Source of the DNA: Syncephalastrum monosporum B8922
Taxonomy: Eukaryota > Mucoromycota > Mucoromycetes > Mucorales > Syncephalastraceae
Length of the DNA: 64,000 nucleotides
Direction of reading: 5' to 3'
Assembly (NCBI GenBank): GCA_000697355.1
Contig: JNEN01001213.1
Location: 44,618 to 108,617 of the forward strand
Shown: one piece after another, positions 36,474 to 47,259 of the stretch
Numbering within the stretch: the stretch's first letter is position 1
How the letters are laid out: each line of letters begins with the position of its first letter
Position numbers and translations under genes: made by a program
The notes under the pieces: model-generated
Told to the model about the DNA's origin: nothing
Database searches by the model: none
The model's input: only the letters and a program-made list of their open reading frames with translations

Positions 36474-37071
36474 ATGCAATTGTTCAAGTCCACTCTTCTC
36501 TCGGCTCTGGTCGTCCTGGCCCTTGTCCAGACCGCGCTCGCCAGCATCTACTCCCAGCTTCAGTTCATGAAGATCCAATCGCCGAGCAACGACCAGGACG
36601 TGAGACCGGGCGATAAGCTGAAGATCAAGTACGTCATGCAGCCTCTGATCAACGGTAAAGTAACAGCCCGTTGGGCGCCATACAATGGACGAAAAGAAAG
36701 AACAATTACTTATTTTTGTCATAGAGCATACCTCGATGGGTAAGGCCCTGTCGCTCGATATCAACTTCCACCGCCGTACGGGTAACAAGAAGCAGCAGCA
36801 GCTTGCCATTATCCACAAGTCTTGGTAAGCTATACACAAACGCAATTGACCTAGAGTCACCCCTGATTGACCTGGTTCAATCTACCCATCGTTGAATGAT
36901 AATAGCCCTGTTGCGGCCAAGACCGACAAATACGTGACGTACACCAAGGAGTGGACTATCCCCGAGGACACCCAGCCCGGCTCGTACGCTTTGGACTTCA
37001 TCGAACTCGTTCAGCTTCGACGCACCCAGATCACCTCGACGGAAACAGTCAAGGTCAACGTCGTCAACTAG
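36474..37071 (+). CDS. small secreted protein with Ig-like/Kre9-type fold (unassigned)
   Basis: Three exons, 36474-36654, 36725-36824 and 36906-37071, join in frame to 148 residues. The first about 23 residues form a clear signal peptide (MQLFKSTLLSALVVLALVQT, cleavage probably after ALAS). The mature part has alternating beta-strand-like stretches: QSPSNDQDVRPGDKLKIKYV, MGKALSLDINFHRRTG, TKEWTIPEDTQPGSYALDFI, RTQITSTETVKVNVVN. The pattern of an opening SPSN..., PGDKL, a central W and P-G-S-Y resembles the Ser-Thr-rich/Kre9-Knh1-like secreted domain of fungi. That assignment is tentative. There is a single Cys and no GPI signal or transmembrane tail. Probably a cell-wall or extracellular protein. 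Confidence 0.8.
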
Positions 37072-37821
37072 AGACACGCACCCTCCTACGAACTCTCACA
37101 CAAACACACTCACACCTCACACACACACACACACAAACATAAAGAAAAAACCCGAAATAACGATAGGTGTTTCCTTGCCCAATTAATGCGCATCGCATCA
37201 TCCTCTTTTTGTTTCTATCCCGATTCGAAGACATGCACTCATTGTACTCTGTACTCGCGTATAATCTTTGTTGTTGTCCGTCTCACTTTCTTCTCTGTAC
37301 TCCTCACTTCCTCTTCTTGTTTCTTTATACTCTCAATTATAACCTTATTTTTGAACTTCTACGTGTCAGGCCTTCATGCTCATAGATGAATCAAGAGGAG
37401 AGGCGATGTTAACATGTGTATGCATGGGTACCTGGCGTACCTGTGATTGAGGTGTATATGAATGGCCCATGTCCATCGAAAAAAAAAAAAAAAAGCGAAA
37501 GTATGTATGCATAGATATACATACATACCATACCGTGTCTGTGACCCGCAAGTCGCGTCATATCCACGACGCATCGAAGGAAACCACGTAGACAAGTAAG
37601 TATAGCCATAAGACAGTAAGAATAGTGGAGAGATTAGCTGCAACAGGGAAACAGGCACAGGCAGAGGAAGAGCGAAAAACGGCGTGTTTATACAAAGAGA
37701 GAATACGAAAAGCAAATACAATCTCTTTCTATCTTGTAAGGCACGACTCGAGTGGTGTGTCGTAAGGCCTTGGGATCATAGTGGTGGCTGGTGGATGCTC
37801 GAATGGTCGTGCTGGAGAGAT
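37072..37821. other. shared 3' region of convergent genes
   Basis: 750 bp between the secreted-protein stop and the COX9 stop. Contains a CACA-rich tract (37093-37137) and a poly(A) run (37478-37494). No gene recognised. Confidence 0.55.
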
Positions 37822-37992
37822 TTACTGGGCCTTGGAAGCCTCGAGCTTGGCGTAGAAAGCATCGCGACGGGCGACGTTGGGGAGATGGTACAGTTGCCAC
37901 CAGGCAGCACCGCCGATACCACCGAGCGTGAACGAGATGGCCAGGTCCTTGATGAGAAGCTTGCGGAATTTGCCAGTAATGGGAGCAATCAT
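37822..37992 (-). CDS. COX9: cytochrome c oxidase subunit VIIa (Cox9)
   Basis: A single-exon gene of 56 residues, below most ORF cut-offs. It reads MIAPITGKFRKLLIKDLAIS, then a membrane segment FTLGGIGGAAWWQLYHL, then PNVARRDAFYAKLEASKAQ. The layout (APITG start, basic patch, one transmembrane helix containing the conserved WW, and RRDxFYAKLE end) matches yeast Cox9 and other fungal subunit VIIa. It sits in the mitochondrial inner membrane as a nuclear-encoded subunit of complex IV. Stop 37822-37824, start 37992. No presequence is visible, as in Cox9. Confidence 0.93.
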   Translation of the reverse strand: MIAPITGKFRKLLIKDLAISFTLGGIGGAAWWQLYHLPNVARRDAFYAKLEASKAQ

Positions 37993-40202
37993 GGTCAAAA
38001 TGGAAGAGTGGGGTTTTTTTTGTTTTGTAGGAAGGGCGTTTGTTTTTTTTGCGCCCGTTTACCGAGCGGGGGGTGGGCCCACCAGCGAAAAAATCTTGAA
38101 AGGCCGACGCCACACGCTGAAAAGCGAGACCAAAGAAAATCATATCATCATCCACCCGTGTCTGTTCACCATAATATTGAAAGCCAGCTCACACCTTTTG
38201 AGTCTTTCAAGTAGTCCTCCAACCCGCTCTTGCCCTCTCCCCACCTCCCCCAAACAACACACTCTAGCTTTCTCGTGATGGAATACCCCTAGAGAGTATT
38301 ACCTGGATACCGCACATGGAAATAGGCAGAAATGTCATGCACTCCACTTTCTTATTTCTTTCTGGGCTGTGCGCATCTGATGCTAAGGTGTCGTCACCTT
38401 TTTTTTTTTCTGTCGCTATGCTGCCCAAAGGACAACAAGGCAGAAAATCGACCACATACGCATACATACAACCCACTGACATGTCTCGTTACGCGCGAAG
38501 AAGAACGGGATGGGAGCTAACAAATACCAAATACCAATTGCGCAGAAATGTGAGTATGTTTGATTACGATCATGACACTCAACAGCAAAAAAATAAGCTT
38601 TTTCTTTCACAAGCAAACATCCACCCTATGTGTTCCATTCTTATTAAAAATGAGCGGGCTCAGTCGATTGTATGGAATACGTGCGGATAGAGCGTGGTAT
38701 GTCATATGAATACTCCTTTAGGTGAAGAGACAGAAAAAGAGTGTCCTGTCGGTACGTGTGTGCGAAACGTGTAGCATAACCAACTGACCCCCAACAAATA
38801 CTAATATAATAAAGATCTAAGCATTCACGATCATCCGCGGAAGCAACGAGTGGACCATGAACGCGAGCGCGCGAGCGCGCGCGCCAAACAAATAGAAGGG
38901 GGATTGGCTCAGAATGTACGTGAAAAAAAAAATTCAGGCAAAAAAACAGGGATGGTCGTGGAAAAGTTGATAACCTTATACGATCTCTCTCTCTCTCTCT
39001 CGGTCGGACTCTCTTATTCTTTTGTGGGTAGGTGCCCCCATCATTATCTCTCTTAAAACAGTACTCTCCTATACAAAGTGAGTAGCATCATACACCCATT
39101 CTTTGCTGAAACTAGCAGACGAGATGCTGTTACAAAAGAAGGGTCATGGTCACAAGGAAAGAATGTAGAAAGCTTTTGAGAGAAATAGAGAAAACGGCAA
39201 TACGGGATGCTTACACGTTTCTAACATCATGCTGTCGTTCGTGTGTCCGATGACCTTCTATTTCTGCAGAACCCCCCAGTACTAAGTCTCGCGTAAGTAT
39301 TATAACCGTATTAGATTTCCCGACAACGGGATATGCATGTCTTGTGGAATCGCAAAAAGGATGAAGCTTATAGGTCAGAAGAATAGAAAAGAGCCCAAGA
39401 AAAAAAAAAAGTTGACGAACCAGCCGTGATAACGCGCGACGTATAGATCTTTCGATTCTCATATTTGCATATCTACTACATTAATGTGGGGTAAAAGCAT
39501 AACCTATGATAGATAAGGAGTGAACGTCGGGGCATGGATTGGTACACCCGATGATCTCTGGAAGCGTGTTGAGTGTGGAAGTGTGGAGTTTGTGCATCCA
39601 TGTCTATTCCGACTTGTTTGCCTTATCAGACTCTGTAAAAGGTGTACAGAAAAGCACGCATGTCTGTCTGTTGTGTGCATTTCTGTGTATGTGTGCGTGT
39701 GTGTGAAACGATGGTGGGGAGAGAGGTGTGGGCGGAGGTATTGAGCATTAGAACCAGAGAGAGGGAAAAGAGAGAGAATTCGAGGGGGTGGCACTACCCT
39801 ACGCTGTCGGACAAGTCGTGAATCTTAATACGGCAAGATCGAGAACTTCTCCACGGCTACTTTTAAAGACCTTTTCCAGTGGTGTAGGTACTGTGTTGCA
39901 CTATAAAACTCTCTGGGTGGTGAACGGACCACTCAAAAGCAGAGAATGGATGATCCCTCGTTCACTAAAAATGGAAGATGAAAAAAGTCCCAGTGTGGGG
40001 GATGCAAATGCCAATCAGCGGTTTTTCCGACCCACCTCTTTATTTCCTACTTGGGAACTTCCTGGGTATTGACTGATAGACGCCCCGTTTGTTGGCTATA
40101 TAAAAAGGGCCTTGCTTTGCGGTTCGCATTTTTTATTCCATTGATTTCTACTTTTCAACTCTCCCTCTCCACTCTTCTAGTATCTCTAACCAGATTTCTA
40201 CC
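37993..40202. other. long gene-poor region with the SDR gene promoter
   Basis: About 2.2 kb between the divergent COX9 (minus) and SDR (plus) genes. Holds (TC)n at 38984-39002, a GCGCGAGCG palindrome-like run near 38867-38883, poly(A/T) runs and short motif-free ORFs. The last 130 bp are the SDR promoter, with a TATA box at 40097. Confidence 0.5.
40097..40106 (+). promoter_or_regulatory. TATA box of the SDR gene
   Basis: TATATAAAAA lies 97 bp upstream of the start codon at 40203, with a pyrimidine-rich 5' UTR between. This is one of the clearest TATA boxes in the window and fits an inducible gene. Confidence 0.7.
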
Positions 40203-41095
40203 ATGGCGGCTGTGACTATCAATGACATTTCTCCCAATGTGCTGGAGCAGCAATCTCTGCGTGGCAAGGTGGCGATCGGTTAGTACTGGCATTCCCGCTA
40301 TCCTTTTCTACCTTGCTCTTTGCTGATACGTTTTACTTGCAAACAGTAACGGGCGGTGCGCGTGGCCTTGGCTATGAGATGATGCGAGCGCTCGCCGAGA
40401 GCGGTGCGGATGTAGCGTGCATTGATCTCCTCGCAGAGACCGGCGCTGAGTCGATTGCGACTATCGAGCGAGAATGCGGCGTCAAGGGCAGCAGTTGGGG
40501 CTGCGATGTGACTAACGACGAAGACGTCGCGATGGTGTTTGCCCAGATCGTGCAGCATCACGGCGGCCTGAACATCCTCGTTACCGCGGCGGGTATCAAC
40601 CAAGTCTGCCCTGCGATCGACTACACCGCCAAGGCGTTCCGCAAGATTTTTGATGTCAATGTCTCGGGTACCTTCTTTTGCGTCCAGCAAGCCGCGCGCA
40701 TCATGATGGAGAACAACACCGGAGGCTCCATCATCACGGTGGCGTCCATGTCGGCCCATATCACGAACCGCCCGCAAACCCATGCGCCCTACAATGCCAC
40801 CAAGGCGGCCGTGCTCCAACTGACCAAGTCGCTCGCGTGCGAGTGGGCGCCCCACAACATCCGAGTCACGACCATCTCGCCTGGCTACTTTGATACAGCC
40901 ATGAATCGCAAGATCCTTGCCGAGCAGGGCGAAGAAGGCGTCAAGATGCGCCAGTTCTGGGAATCACAAACCCCTACCGGACGCCTCGGCAAGCCCCATG
41001 AGCTGAAGGGCGTCGTCGCCTTCCTCGCCTCGGACGCGAGCTCCTTTGTCACTGGTTCAGAGATCACCGTCGATGGCGGCTACTCCGCCTGGTAA
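40203..41095 (+). CDS. short-chain dehydrogenase/reductase (sugar alcohol/sorbose-reductase type)
   Basis: Classical SDR oxidoreductase, 274 residues from two exons (40203-40278 and 40347-41095). The start codon context is CTACCATGG. Features in order: VTGGARGLGYEM, the TGxxxGxG cofactor motif; VACIDLLAETGAE, where an acidic residue after beta-2 suggests NAD preference; the NAG-equivalent VTAAGINQ; the active-site Ser in SIITVASMSAH; and YNATKAA, the YxxxK catalytic motif. SPGYFDTAMN follows, and the end is EITVDGGYSAW. The closest groups by pattern are fungal D-arabinitol/mannitol/sorbose-type dehydrogenases; the substrate is not established. Confidence 0.93.
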
Positions 41096-42069
41096 ATAGC
41101 AAACCCATATACTGTCTTGTTTATACATTTTATCTTCTTCTGCTTCTTCTATCACATTGCATTCCCATTCTATTCTATTCCCTCCTGCGCATTGTATTCT
41201 GCATACCAAATAAAACTGTTTAGCCCGAATTCACTTTTTTTCCCCTGCTGCAATTGTTTTCTGTTTTTTCTGCTTGGCAAAAATGGCATGTTAGTGATCC
41301 AGTGTACATTGTGCGCGAGAGTGAGGTCAGGATGAAAAGGGTTGTGTGCTGTATTCCCCAAGGTGCGGCGTACATGAAGGCGTGGGATTTAACGTATCAA
41401 ACAATACACACAACTTAGACAAAGGTGATGTCAAGTTTGGATGGCCTGGTAGATTCCATAGGTAGTGTTGCACTGACTTTCCTTTCTTTTCGTACATGCA
41501 TTCACTCATCACGAGAACGCGTGATGGCTCATGATACGTGCCTCCGTCAACAAGGAGGGTTGTCAACTTTATATCCCTAAAAAAGAATTTGAGACAGAAC
41601 TTCAGGAGGGTCGCGTAGGCTCTAGAAAATGGACATACCTAACTAGGACATGGGGGCTCACACAAGCGCCCAAAGAGGTAGATGTCACGCACATGTTACA
41701 GATAGAGACCCCGACCCCAGCCTCCTCCGCGGCTATTAATGTGTATTCTAGACGTCTCTATTTTCTGTACAACTCGCACACCTATATGTACACAGAGAGA
41801 GATATATTCAAACCCAACATACCAGAGATGAGATGAAGCTTTTATCCATATAATACGAAGCTGGTCCGGTATACAATCCTATTCTTGTTTGGCATTTCAA
41901 GACGGAAGGTCTCAGCAATAGTGGATACGTTTATTGTATTCGATTTATTATATGATTGGTTTATGCAAGGGAATCGACGGGAATTTCTGGGTTTGGTTGG
42001 GATGAAAAATGGGGGAATAATCAGAGAAGAATGAGAAAAAAAAAGTAACGCGGAGGGTTTTGTCTAGGG
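41096..42069. other. intergenic between convergent genes
   Basis: 974 bp between the SDR stop and the NRAMP stop. T-rich 3' region after 41100 and short ORFs with no motif. Nothing else recognised. Confidence 0.55.
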
Positions 42070-44161
42070 TCAAGCGAGTACAAGGGAGCCCGGGAGCATA
42101 TTGATGGCTTTGTGGTGTCGATCCATCGGGGTATACATGAGATAAGCAACGAAGCAGAGGTAGATGCCGCTCAAGATGATCATCCAGACTGGCCAGTTCC
42201 AATCGTCTAGAAACATGCTAAAGAGGTACACATTGAAACCGACAACGACCCAAGAGATAGCCCAGCTCAGAATCTTGAAGAATCGATTGTTCTTGAATTC
42301 GGCGGACATGATGGCCTCCGAGTCGGTGAGCTTAAGAATGGGAATAATCACAATGGGAAGACACAAACTACAATCACAACAACAAAAATAAAGCATGATG
42401 AGTCTCGAGCCTTCTTTATTTTCCATAAGCGTGTGTTTGTGTGTGCACGGTGTGTGCTTTTTACCCAAACACCACGCGCACGCCACAAAAGCTTACCTTT
42501 GCAGAACGTTCAGGATTTCTCCCATCGTGTCAAAGCGGTTGACGGCTAAAATAGCCACCATCATACTGGGCACCAAGGCGATCATGCGTGTGATTGCGAC
42601 GCGGTGCCACTGCTTCTTAAAGACAGCCCCGAAAAAGCCTTCAACGACCTAGCCATCATCTTATGAGTCCATTGTTTCTCCTTCTTCTTGCAAGGCATTC
42701 TGACGTCTTACATATTGCCCAGCGAGGGTACCAGTCATGGTAGAGCTCTGGCCCGCGGCGAGCAGACCCGCTGCCCACAAGTACTTGGCATACGGGCCGA
42801 GCGTGTTACTCAGTACCTGGGAGGCGTCGTAGAGACCTGGAAATTCGGTGACGATGCGATCCGGGCGATAAAACACCTGGGCGAAAACAACCACAATCGC
42901 GAGATTGATCATGTACGACGTGAGCAAAGCCAAGGCAGATTCGACTGCAAAGTAAAAGTTGGCTTCCTTCAGCTTGTGGTGGGACGGCGTGTCGCCCAAA
43001 TTGCGCGACATGACCAGGGCGCTATTCCTTCATCAGTACCCATCCAAAGAAGTGATTTTTTTTTTCTCCTTTTGCATCCTCTTTCTGATTTTTACCTGTG
43101 GAGATACAGGTTGTGGGGCATAATGACAGCGCCAATGGTTCCAACGGCTTGTACCACAGCCTGTTCGGGGATCTCAGGGATAGTGATACCCTCCAGTATA
43201 CCGGAAAGACTGGGGTGGGAGCCAATCATTTCAACCCAAAAGCAGACAATCATGACCCCGATCAAGGTCATGAAAAAGGCCTCAATCTTGCGCACGCCGT
43301 ATTGCTGGAGAAACATAAACACAAAGGTATCTGTCGCAGTAATGCAGGTGCCTATCCAAAGAGGAAAGCCGAAAAGAATCTTGATGGCAATGGCGGTGCC
43401 AATGATTTCTTGGATATCTGAGCCAATGATGGCGAGCTGAGAGAAGAGCCAGATCACAAGGGATAAACGAGAGCTGTAATTCTGGCGGACCTGCTGGGCG
43501 AGGTGCTTGCCTGTCACGACGCCGAGCCGCGCAGATAGAATTTGCACCGCAAGTCCTTTTAAGAAGGGGCAGATAGTGAATACTTTGAACATCCCAATAC
43601 ACGGCTTCTATTCATGTCCTGTACCTGCCGCATGGGCCCAAAACAAAAGCCATAGCAACTTGTAGCCAGCAAGCGCGCCTGACTGGAGATCACTCTCGAG
43701 GTTGCCTGGATCAAGATATGCAACCGACCTAAATCGAAAGTTGTTCAGTTCAGATTTCCTCTCTATATATGTATGTATGTGTGTGTGTGTGTGTGTGTGT
43801 GTGCCTCTGCACCCATTCGAACTTGGACCTACATAAGCCAGCCTGAAAGCAGGAAAGAAAAAGAGATGGGCGTCAGTATCATTCTAACGTTCCATGGCAA
43901 CGGTTCATTATTTTTTATACCTGGACCGGTGTAGTGCATCAACTTGGAGAAAGAGAATCCCGAAGAGGCCTGGTCAGGGCCTGTGCTGACTTGACCTTTG
44001 ACATCGATTTCAACTTCCAATTGTGTGCTCGTACTCGATCGATCGCTACTTGCACTACTCTTCGCGCTGCTTGTACTGGCTGCGCTCGTATCGCGATGCC
44101 CAACGTGCTGAAGGATGGGTGTCTCTGGATCATCGAGTCGTGCTCGTCTACTTGAGCCCAT
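42070..44161 (-). CDS. NRAMP (Smf-type) divalent metal transporter
   Basis: An H+-coupled Mn/Fe transporter. Exon 1, 44161-43921, starts [20 protein letters not shown], a Ser-rich cytosolic tail ending LMHYTGPG. A 10-nt microexon (43833-43842) and exon 3 (43728-43625) complete TM1. The joined sequence reads [20 protein letters not shown], holding the metal-binding DPGN motif. The following exons give [40 protein letters not shown] and [13 protein letters not shown], with the TM6 metal-binding MPHN motif. [15 protein letters not shown] is the conserved NRAMP consensus transport signature region. The C-terminal exon is [20 protein letters not shown] through [10 protein letters not shown], stop 42070-42072. 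About 8 exons and roughly 530 residues. Both metal-ligand motifs intact. Confidence 0.95.
43833..43842 (-). other. 10-nt microexon of the NRAMP gene
   Basis: GCTGGCTTAT is flanked by a consensus TTTCAG acceptor and a GTAGGT donor. Exon 1 leaves one base (phase 1), and the microexon supplies GWL plus two bases of the Met codon. Exon 3 supplies the last base, restoring [16 protein letters not shown]. The intron downstream contains a CA repeat on the coding strand. Confidence 0.85.
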
Positions 44162-47100
44162 GATTGCGTTGAAGACGATGGTCACTGAAGTAAGAAGGGA
44201 AGGAGACGAAAGAGAGAGAAGAGAGAGCGAAAGAGAGGAAGAGAGGAAAGGTAGTGGAGAAGCCGGCAGGGGGAAGAAGAGGGAAGTGTGCCTACATATA
44301 TTAAAGAAAAAGTAGGCAAACCATGCAACCAAAGTATAATGCGGGGATCCTCGGATGACTCGCAGGCACGACAGCCGGCTGCATGACGTCAAATCACATG
44401 CGTACTGGACTCTACGCAGTGTAGACTTCTTTTCTGATCCACATCCGAAACTTGTCATCCTTTGGATTGACTCTATTCGCGGCATTGCTCTCGGGTCCTC
44501 TTCGTTTCTCCTTCTTTAGCTTTCAGAGCTATGGTTTTTAGGAATGATAACAAACCCCCTCCTCAATCAGTTTCAAGATGTGAAATCGGTCGGTCTTTGG
44601 CACTAAGGATCGCCGCTTCTATTATCAGAATCAATTTTTCCACCTCTTGTTTTTGTGATCTATCGAGTAGACTATGTATGTTCTGGATAAACACACAAAG
44701 CATTCATCTACATTTTCTGGCTGTATATATAACTATTAGACCGCTGCAAGTTTTTTTTTATCCCTATGTAGGTACAGCATGATATGCATAGCACTTGCTT
44801 TTTGTTTATGTACATGCAGAGATGAAATAGTGGGGCTCTACTGCAATATGCCAGCTAAAGGGAGGGGGGTTCGCTTGAGTAATGTGACCTTTATGTACAA
44901 TCTATAAGATCAAGCACTGCATAGCAATCCTCACGTTGGAGAGAACTATGTCCAATGTATACCATGCATATACACGGATATCTTGGTATACATGATGCAA
45001 TTTTACGGTACGGTGGTCGATAGGAGGTAGGATCGTGCCACTCTTCGTTTTAAACAGCACTACATAAAGTCAAGGCGCCTGTTATCCTCTTCTTCTTTGT
45101 TGCTCACCGCAAAGGAAGGGCCTATTTTAGAATTCTGGCTTTAGGACTACGGATCGAATCTTAACAGGTCTCCAGGTCTCTCCAGCGTGACCTAGCGTGA
45201 TAACCTTATCGCCATAATCGTCATAGTCGCTAGCACAAGAAAGCGGACCGGGACGCTGATTTGCAGAAATATTTCTTCTTTGTGTCTTCCACTCCCATTT
45301 GAATCAATTGTGGTCAAGTCTTCCCTGTCACCTCTCGACACGAATCTTAGGGCTCTTTCAAACGATATAGGAGAAAAAGAAAGATTTAATTATGTTGTAA
45401 CAGCCAGTTTTGTTCGCATGGAAAACCAAACGTGACAAACTTGCATTAGTCAGAAATGATCTCATTCGTGGGCTAAATTCATGCATCAATATATATCCAT
45501 TTTTATATATTGTAAAGAGCAAATGAGAAAAAAAAACAGGTTATTAGGCTGTCATGAGACTCCAAAGGGGCAAGCCGTTCTTTCAACCCGAGAATATACA
45601 GTATGTAGTGTATCGAGATGGCACAACTCGATATAAATTTACATTTTGGCCAATCATGCCATAACTGCCTGTCATTGGTGCAGCTTTGTCTGCATAACTG
45701 TTATATCCAGACCCTGCAAAACAGTAAAAAAAAAATCTGTCTGAGTCCAATCAAACAAGCAAGGGGCCATCTCGCTATGGAGAATCATACATACATCCTT
45801 GGCAAGGCTAGCTGAGTAAAAGGCAAACTAGTACAGCCTTCGTTGATAGAAGCACAATACATTACATATTATGAAAGACGTATTGAAGAAATAAGACTTG
45901 ATGAAGGTCGACTGAAAGGATAGGCTGGACAACACTGTTTGGCACGAAAGTCATCTTTGTTTGTATCCTCTTGCATGGATTTGTTCACTCAGAGCGTAAG
46001 ATAGAATATGACATTAAAACAATTCAGCACTAGAAATAGCACGTGGCAATGACTGGGTTTCTCGTTTGATGAACTAGAATATGTATGCAGGCAAGATGTG
46101 TCACGCATTTCGCCGTATCCATCCATGAGGGACCTTTCTGCACGATGCACAAACATACTTTCTGGCCTTCCTTTTTGGTACCACTCATGTTCTCAGAATA
46201 TAGACTTCCTCCTGTATTACACAGCTATTGATGTATCCCTATGAGGTGGTTTTGACACTGTCAACTACAGTTGAAAATAAACTATACGGAATATGGAAAG
46301 TTGCTTTGTAGGGCCGCCGACAGATCTGCAAGATTGACGCAAGAGCTTCTTTCCATTTTTATCCTGTTTTAGGGCTGTGAGCATGCTGTGGTTGGGATGT
46401 GCTACGCTTGCACTAGACCTACGTACGCGTATAACGCGTCCGCAAACCTAGAGAAACCAACAGTGAGCCATAAGCAAAAGAATCATTTTCCTCGTTGGAA
46501 AGCTTCCACCTATGCATGTTCGTCCAAAGGAACGAGGCATAACAGTTGAGGAGCAAGTATGCCAAGAAGAAAAAAGAAAGTAACGAAATCGCCAAGAATA
46601 AAGGGAATAAAGGGAGTATACAGTGAGTCGTTCACCGTGTCTTCGTGATGTCAAGGAAAAGTAAGGGTGCACAGACTCATAAAATATGAGTTGGTTGCTT
46701 AGCATGCCGCGCAGCTGATACCGGGAAAAGGAAACATGACCTCCGGTGGAAGAACAAGAGCGCCAAGCAAAAAAGAAAAAAAAAAAAAGAGAAGAAAAAG
46801 GCCGAGACCTGGTTATACTGTTGGCTGTCCGCCAGGCTTGGCAGTAAAACGCTTCCGCAGTCTTTACTTGCTGACACACAATGAGCTGCGGTAAGTTAAA
46901 TCCAAGGATGTATACCCTATTATACTTCCTCCGGCACGGTGGTTTGCTTGGCCAAAAAAAATTGATTACTTCAAACACAATGAGAGGACGCGTAAATGAT
47001 GTTATCTTTCTCGCAGCCTATGTGGTTATCAGAGTAAATGGGCTAGACTACAAGGATACCCATAGAAAAGGGACAGAAAAGTGGTCCAGTATAACAACTA

Positions 47101-47259
47101 AAAGAGAGAAAGAGATGATGTCGTCATACTGGAGAGGCTGCATCCAAAACGAATGAATTTTAAGCCCGCCATTTTTGGTGTTGGGGAAAATAAGAGACGA
47201 CGGGCTGAATTCCAACTTGTTCCATCCACGACCTTCTTCCTCTTTTCTTCCACCCCACA
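44162..47259. other. long gene-poor region
   Basis: About 3.1 kb between the divergent NRAMP (minus) and fimbrin (plus) genes. The first part is GA-rich (about 44190-44290, the NRAMP 5' UTR/promoter). The rest is A/T-rich with microsatellite and poly(A/T) runs (45725-45738, 46776-46790). The open frame at 46448-46978 (minus) is low-complexity and carries no domain. No RNA gene seen. Confidence 0.5.

Noticed and set aside
36152..36616. 154-codon plus-strand ORF overlapping the secreted-protein start
   Set aside because: Wrong frame relative to the signal-peptide gene at 36474 and Phe-rich from T tracts.
41531..41836. 101-codon plus-strand ORF after the SDR gene
   Set aside because: No domain, no spliced partner, Tyr/Thr-rich tail from simple sequence.
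46448..46978. 176-codon minus-strand ORF upstream of fimbrin
   Set aside because: Includes a Phe run from a poly(A) tract and matches no family.
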